Below, piece by piece: positions 58,690 to 64,000 of a stretch of 64,000 nt of DNA. The stretch comes from Aselliscus stoliczkanus. Its lineage: Eukaryota; Chordata; Mammalia; Chiroptera; Hipposideridae. The position numbers and the translations under genes were made by a program. How positions within the stretch are numbered: position 1 is the stretch's first letter; the number at the start of each line of letters is the position of its first letter. The notes under the pieces are model-generated. The model worked only from the letters and a program-made list of their open reading frames with translations. It did not search any database and was not told where the DNA came from. Where the stretch lies: the NCBI GenBank assembly GCA_033961575.1, contig CM066727.1:119896434-119960433 (forward strand), in the 5' to 3' direction.

Positions 58690-59305
58690 AATTCCAATCT
58701 ATTGACCTTTGATCTCTGAGATGCAATGTTGAGAACAATTCTGAGACTATGACCAATGAGACAGGCTGCCATGAGGGACTAGAAGTGTTGGCCATGACTT
58801 TAGCATCAGGAACTGGTGGTATATGATCTATAGTTTCAAAATATGGCTGCCAGTAATACCTCAACCCCTGTCTGCGCATTTCTCCTGGTCACGATCCTGG
58901 GCTGGCTTTGTAATTTGTTTTGACAAATATTGTAGAATTTGGAAGTGATTTAAGACTTCTGAAGCTAAACCTTGAAAGAGTCTAGTAGTGTTTGCTTCCT
59001 CTCTTTTAGAAACTAGATGCCATCTAGGAAATCTGACTAACCTGAGACCACCATGCTGTAAGGAAGCCCGAGCAGGCCATGTGGAGAGAGAGGGGCCATG
59101 TGAAGATCACTGAGGTGAGTGAGAGTGAGTGAAGCCTTGTTGGACCTACAGGCCACTGAATGCAACTGAATGACTCTGAGTGACAACCAGCTGAGCCTGC
59201 TCAAATTCCTGCCCCACAGAATCATCAAAAATGGCAGCTCATTGTTGTTTTAAGCCATTAGGTATGGGAATGGTTTGTTACACAGCAACAGATAACTAAA
59301 ACATG
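58690..59305 (+). mobile_element. MLT1-like ancient LTR
   Basis: AACCTGAGACCACCATGCTG, GAAGCCCGAGCAGGCCATGTGGAG, GACAACCAGCTGAGCC and an end of TTTTAAGCCATTAGG followed by GGTTTGTTACACAGCAAC and AGATAACTAAAACA. Diverged solo LTR of the MaLR type; no internal sequence. Confidence 0.7.
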
Positions 59306-59359
59306 GCAAACTAAAACATGGTGGTAGAGACAGAGTTTTGCCATTTCTAAATTAAAGAA

Positions 59360-59490
59360 TCCTGGTTAGCTCCCAGGCCCTGATTCCCAGTGATATGATT
59401 TAATTGGTCTGAGATTGGTATATTTTAAAAGCTTTCCATTAGACTCTCATATAGAGCTATGGTTCAGAGCCACTAGTCTAGTTGGAAGCA
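59360..59490 (-). mobile_element. MER20-like fragment
   Basis: GTTAGCTCCCAGGCCCTGATTCCC, TTTAATTGGTCTGAG, AAAGCTTTCC and GTTCAGAGCCACTAG in antisense MER20 order. Confidence 0.45.
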
Positions 59491-59760
59491 TAAATGCTAT
59501 GCACTCAGAAAGTCAAACTGAGCTAAAACAGTTGGATAAAACTTGAGCAAGTTCTTAGTATCTGGGATTAGCAAGATAAGTAAAATGAAACAAAACAAAA
59601 ATTCCTCCTTAGCTATCTACAACATGCCTTATTAGGTCAGGCAAGCTGCAGAAGGGTAAATAAAGAAGAACACAGCAAAAATATGTGAGTAAGCCGGCAA
59701 ATGAAAGAATACTCCTCTTGTTTTTTTCTGAACACTATAATGTTTTGTTTTGTTTTTTCT

Positions 59761-59889
59761 ATCTCAGTCTTTTCTGTGTGTCCTCACTAAATGAAGCTGG
59801 CCTGGAGTTAAGTGACAAAGGTCTGCACTTCATTCTTAGTAATGTGTTGAGCTAAGTTTGCTGGGTGTTGATGGGCCTATTAGGTCCTA
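59761..59889 (+). repeat. Local direct repeat, copy 1
   Basis: Shares ATCTCAGTCTTTTCTGTGTG, a GATGAA/AATGAAG..GCCTGGAGTT block, GTGACAAAGG, CATTTCATTC/CACTTCATTC and TATTAG.TCCT with 61422-61552. Not a transposon I recognise. Confidence 0.85.
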
Positions 59890-60374
59890 ATCCCCAAATA
59901 CAGGCCCAGTATTACCTCAGTTGCAATATAATTAGACATGCAATTTTTTTTTTAAATGGATTTTTTTGCCAATGTTTTCAGGATCGTATTTTGTTCCTCA
60001 TGTCCCACGTTCAACTGAAATTTGAATAACAAAAATGTTTGACAATTTTGAGTGAAAACATGAGAGAAAGGAGTTTAAGACCCTCAGATGTGTAGAGTGC
60101 TATTAGATGTTTTCCTATTACACTACTGGAAAGTCATTAAGGAAATATGTATGCCAAGCCACACCACTGATTTACAGATATTTACTCTAACTGAGATGTC
60201 AATATGCAAGTCACATCAGCAGAATTTAACCTCAACTAATGTCTACTGACACATGACACTTTACCTGCCCTTTAAACCATTTATATCTTTGCTTTAGGCA
60301 AAATGCATTCTGTCCCTATTGATATATAACTGTCAAGTACTTGAATCTAAAACTGTAGACTTAGTATAACTGAA

Positions 60375-60376
<2 letters not shown>

Positions 60377-60435
<59 letters not shown>

Positions 60436-60612
60436 AGAAGAAGAAGAAGAAGAAGAAGAAGAAGAAGAAGAAGAAGAAGAAGAAGAAGAAGAAAGGAGGA
60501 AGGAAGGAAGGAAGGAAGGAAGGAAGGAAGGAAGGAAGGAAGGAAGGAAGGAAGGAACGAGAGAGAAAGAAAAAAAGGAAAGAAGGAGAGAGAAAAAGGA
60601 AAGAAAACAGGC
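60377..60612. repeat. Composite (GA)n-(GAA)n-(GGAA)n microsatellite
   Basis: Three consecutive purine arrays: GA (about 60378-60432), GAA (60431-60493), GGAA (60494-60556), then degenerate purine. All-purine for about 235 bases. Frames on the opposite strand are Ser/Leu/Phe repeats only. Confidence 0.97.
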
Positions 60613-61420
60613 AAGAAAGAAAGCTGGTTTTCATTGGAGGCAAGTGCCTTTGAAGCTTCCTATTTCAGAAGCTAAAATAAGAGTCTCCAGTGGTTTTGAT
60701 TATAATCATTGCTATGTAGTCCTTGAGTTTTCCAGGGCACCTCATATAAGACCACGTGTACAACTGGTTGAATAGCACTGATTAGTGAGTGAATGAGTAT
60801 GACACAGAAAAGCCTAGAGGCCTTTCAGCCCCAGCCGCTTTCCAGGAGGGGGAACAGCATCCTCTGTGTCAGACACGTTCAGCCTTTGGATGTGTTAATA
60901 TGAAATACTTCCATTGCTCCAATTTCCACTCATGTGGATTTTTCCTGGCTCTGACTCAGTGACCTGATTCGGTAACTTTCCCCCCTCTGAGAACATACTT
61001 TTTCTTAAGTTATTTTTTGTCTGAAATCCACACCACCTCCCCTCCTTTTCCTTTTGATTTCTTATTCAGTCTGGAAACTACCTCACCAGTTGTAATTAGC
61101 CTGAATACTTGAGGGAGGGAGCAGGGCTCTCCTCAGGAAATAGCCAGAATAAAGCAAGATTCCTTTTTCTGAGTAAGGAAGAGAAACCGAGGCCCATGCA
61201 AGCTGATTAAATCTCTCTTTGCTTTTCCATCGGTTGTAAAGTACCACCGCAGTCCGATGAAGGCCTATGTTATTTTGTGTTATTTTATAACCTCGATGGA
61301 CCCATATCACACATTCTCAGCTTGTTAGGCCAGATGTGCTTTCTAATATGCTTTCTTAGACTGAGTGAAGAGCAGAAATATACAATTTCTAAGTACCAAG
61401 TTAGGAGGTTTCTGTTTTTT
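60613..61420. other. Unannotated stretch
   Basis: No repeat or gene I can name. Balanced composition for this window. Confidence 0.4.
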
Positions 61421-61421
61421 C

Positions 61422-61552
61422 ATCTCAGTCTTTTCTGTGTGTCTGTGCTAGATGAATTTTGCCTGGAGTTGGGTGACAAAGGCATGCATTTCATTCCTAT
61501 TAATGCTATATATTGAGTGAATTGTGCAGTGCGTTAGCGAGTCTATTAGATC
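61422..61552 (+). repeat. Local direct repeat, copy 2
   Basis: Diverged second copy of 59761-59889, 1,661 bp downstream in the same orientation. Weak similarity seems to extend upstream to about 61315 (TTGTTAGGCCAG; GAGCAGAAATAT) against about 59630. Confidence 0.85.
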
Positions 61553-61629
61553 CTTACAAATATTATTCCTATGAAAGAATTTTGTCCCCTATGTTTTGTA
61601 CAAGTCAATTTGTCATTTTATAAAATAAT

Positions 61630-61855
61630 AATAACTATGACTCATGCATGCTGTGCTCTGTTAGCTGTTTTCATGATATGATCTCAATCTGTAGCCACAA
61701 TAAGTCTGAAAGTAGTTATTGACATCCCCATTTTACAGATGAAAAATCAGAAGCTTGGAGTTAACTATGATAACTTGCCCAAGAGAGTGCAATTAGTGAG
61801 TCAGACCTGACATTCAAACCTAGGGCTCTTTAGCCCTGCCTTTCAAAAACATGCA
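61630..61855 (+). mobile_element. MIR SINE
   Basis: TTTTCATGATATGATCTCAATC, ATTGACATCCCCATTTTACAG, TAACTTGCCCAAGAGAGTGC and GACATTCAAACCTAGGGCTC. Confidence 0.85.
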
Positions 61856-62414
61856 CTACCACCTTAAAAATTGTCGAAGAGGGAGAGAAAGAAGAGGATA
61901 ATTTTTTTTTAAGAAAAAGGAATCAAAAATGTCCTGTCTGCTCATGGCATGTCGGGTGATGGTAGGGACAATGGGAGGGTAGCTGTACAGAAGTGTTTAA
62001 ACCTAGAACAAGGCAGGGCAGAGAACATCTGTTTTGCAGAGAGCTGATTTCATATAAGAAAGCATGTTATTGGGTTGCCCTGTTTCCAAGAATCATTACA
62101 GGCAATGCCATGTTGAAAAATCAGATGTTGAATTTGATGCAAACAGCTTATCTCTAATCATCAAGAAGTCACTGAGCTGACATACAATCCCCTTTATCAA
62201 TTAGTGATCATTAGTGATTGGGAGAAGATATTAACTTCTCCCTTTTTGTAAAGAAAGCATAAAATTCTAGTTTCCAAACAAATTTCATAAAATTACATAT
62301 AAAAATTAGAAGAAATATAAAGACAGGAGTCTACTTCCTCATGTTTGCACACCCTTGCTTTGTGCTAAGACCATAATATTTTATTCTGTTCTGTGTATTT
62401 TTTGCATTCTAAAA

Positions 62415-62416
<2 letters not shown>

Positions 62417-62462
<46 letters not shown>
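62417..62462. repeat. (AT)n microsatellite
   Basis: About 22 AT units. Confidence 0.97.
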
Positions 62463-62466
<4 letters not shown>

Positions 62467-64000
62467 ATTATCCTCATTAGGTACCAATTTAAAAATCTCT
62501 GTTGCTTTGTATTAGTTTGTCAAAATTGATGATAATGTGCATTTGCTATATGATTGTTTTATTGATAAACCTATCTTTAGACCACAGACTCCTGACTGAA
62601 CATCCGCTAAACTGACACCAAAGGCACCAGGAACCTGCACCCTGATCTGTACAAGGGATTATTTGGTCCAAAAGATAATTATGGTTGCAACTACTTGGCC
62701 GTATCATTGATGAAGCTCCTGATATTTTTCAGATACATACAGCTGAGAGAGAGTTGGTTGGAAGGCTGGAAGAGAATCCTTAAGGGAGCCAAGGGTGAAA
62801 TCACAGGAAACCATGGTCACTGGTCAACTCAGAAACCTATAGGAAATGTAATTCCATTTTACCTTTGAAGTTTGTGTCAAGATCATCATTCACTTTTGTG
62901 ACCATGGCACTGAGGCATTTTTGTAATTTCCCATAGCTTAGGGAGTTTCATTGTGCATTAAATATCTATGGTGTTTAAATAGCATTATAGTCTATTAAAC
63001 ACACGATCCACAAAATAGGCACAAAAGAGTAATTCACAAGAACAGTTTTCTATAAGGTCATATCTCTGTAAAATAGAGAAAAAGCTATGCTCTTTATGAA
63101 AAGAGCAGGTCTTTGGGAATCATTGATAAGTAGAATATAAAGGGGAAAAAAATTCAACTGCTTTTACCTAACTTTCTCTGTCATGTGTTTTTGGCCTCTT
63201 ATAGCCATTGTGTCTAGATGTGTCTGAGCCATTGCATATTCAAGTCATTAGGAGTCATTTTCTTAGAATTCATCACTTCTTACTTTCCATGCCAACGTTT
63301 AGCTACACCTGTGTATCCAATACTCAAAAATAGACCTTCTCAATGCAATAAAAATATCTTCAACCAAAGACTGCTCTAATTTTGCTTGGCTTTGGTCTTG
63401 TAAAATGACTCACCTAACACTTATAAAAACTTCTCACCATATTGGATAAATATAATATAACTGAATCACTAATTTGCTATAACTAACTGCACTAGAAGGA
63501 GATAGAAGGATTAAAAGCTTTAGTCTTTGAAATGAAGCTACTCTTTTTTTTCTTCTTTTTTTAACTGACCCTTGGGAAAATCATCATTTGACTTCTGGGC
63601 ACAATGTTGCAGACTTCAGTGTTTATTTTATTAAGCGCTATAATCAGAAAATCACTTGAATCATCATGTAATAATTTGTTATTCTGGACCTTAATAGTCA
63701 TGGAGCTAAGAACTGAATGCTCAAATAATCATTCCAACAAAGAGAGAATTAATCAACCCAATGTTATTCAGACCCCAAAGTAACTGAGTGTAGTAATTCT
63801 AATTTATAAAAAAATGTTATCTTAAAAAATGAACAGATAAATAGGAATTTTTGGAAGCTTCTTACAATGATGACTTTGGAAACTGAAAAGGAAGTAGAGA
63901 GACACATTTAAAAAAATCTTATACCAAGTACAAACAGCCTACAGGACAAGGGGAAATTCCCTGACTCCTCTAAAGCTTCACTATCCTCTTAGGCAAAATT
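62463..64000. other. Unannotated stretch to window end
   Basis: AT-rich, repeat-poor unique sequence with no gene, promoter or RNA recognised. Confidence 0.45.

Noticed and set aside
60333..60643. Frames of 93-98 aa with Ser/Leu/Phe runs
   Set aside because: They are translations of the purine microsatellite.

Overview
This is a 64-kb stretch of AT-rich mammalian nuclear DNA in which I find no protein-coding exon, rRNA, tRNA gene or CpG island that I can defend. The open frames present are short (the longest is 189 aa) and either lie inside transposable elements and simple repeats or resemble no family I know. It reads as gene-desert or deep intronic sequence made of layered interspersed repeats. 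The host is a placental mammal: MIR, L2, MER5/MER20-type hAT elements, MLT1-type LTRs and several ages of L1 are all present. Three things point to a bat: tRNA-derived SINEs with a GGGCCGGCCGAGTGG head, a long form ending in an AATAAAATCTTT-type tail, and relatively fresh hAT and mariner copies. From memory of related SINEs I lean to a rhinolophoid (Yinpterochiroptera) bat. This is inference and was not checked by search.

Layout. 1-10 kb: old MIR, L2 and MER5A copies, one MLT1-like LTR (5.68-6.14 kb), and unique sequence. 10-17 kb: L2 and MIR, including a MIR inside an L2 (13.1-13.8 kb), and a 230-bp pyrimidine tract (12.07-12.30 kb). 17-29 kb: L1 ORF2 remnant, L2 with nested hAT elements (19.3-20.1 kb), several antisense L1 3' ends, one of them split by a small polyadenylated insertion (28.4-28.6 kb). 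29-35 kb: MIR split by an LTR-like element, hAT elements, a young hAT MITE with a perfect 8-bp target duplication (32.6 kb), and an old antisense L1 holding a SINE and an internally deleted mariner (33.2-34.6 kb). 35-48 kb: Tigger/MER2, four SINE units in three insertions (a monomer, a long composite and a head-to-tail dimer), MIR and L2. 48.9-53.9 kb: a stack of L1 material whose main member keeps its 5' region, decayed ORF1, the ORF2 start and a repeat-modular 3' end but lacks most of ORF2. 54-64 kb: MIR, L1, L2 and LTR remnants, long microsatellites, and a diverged local direct duplication (59.8 and 61.4 kb).

No genes work together here. The biology visible is repeat dynamics: L1-driven retrotransposition (SINE and L1 target duplications, a retrocopy-like insertion), cut-and-paste transposition (hAT, mariner, Tigger) and microsatellite growth. 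I did not find a new functional system. The best leads are the young hAT MITE, the deleted mariner, the dimeric and long SINEs, the modular L1 3' UTR, an antisense frame over an L1 5' end, and the local duplication.
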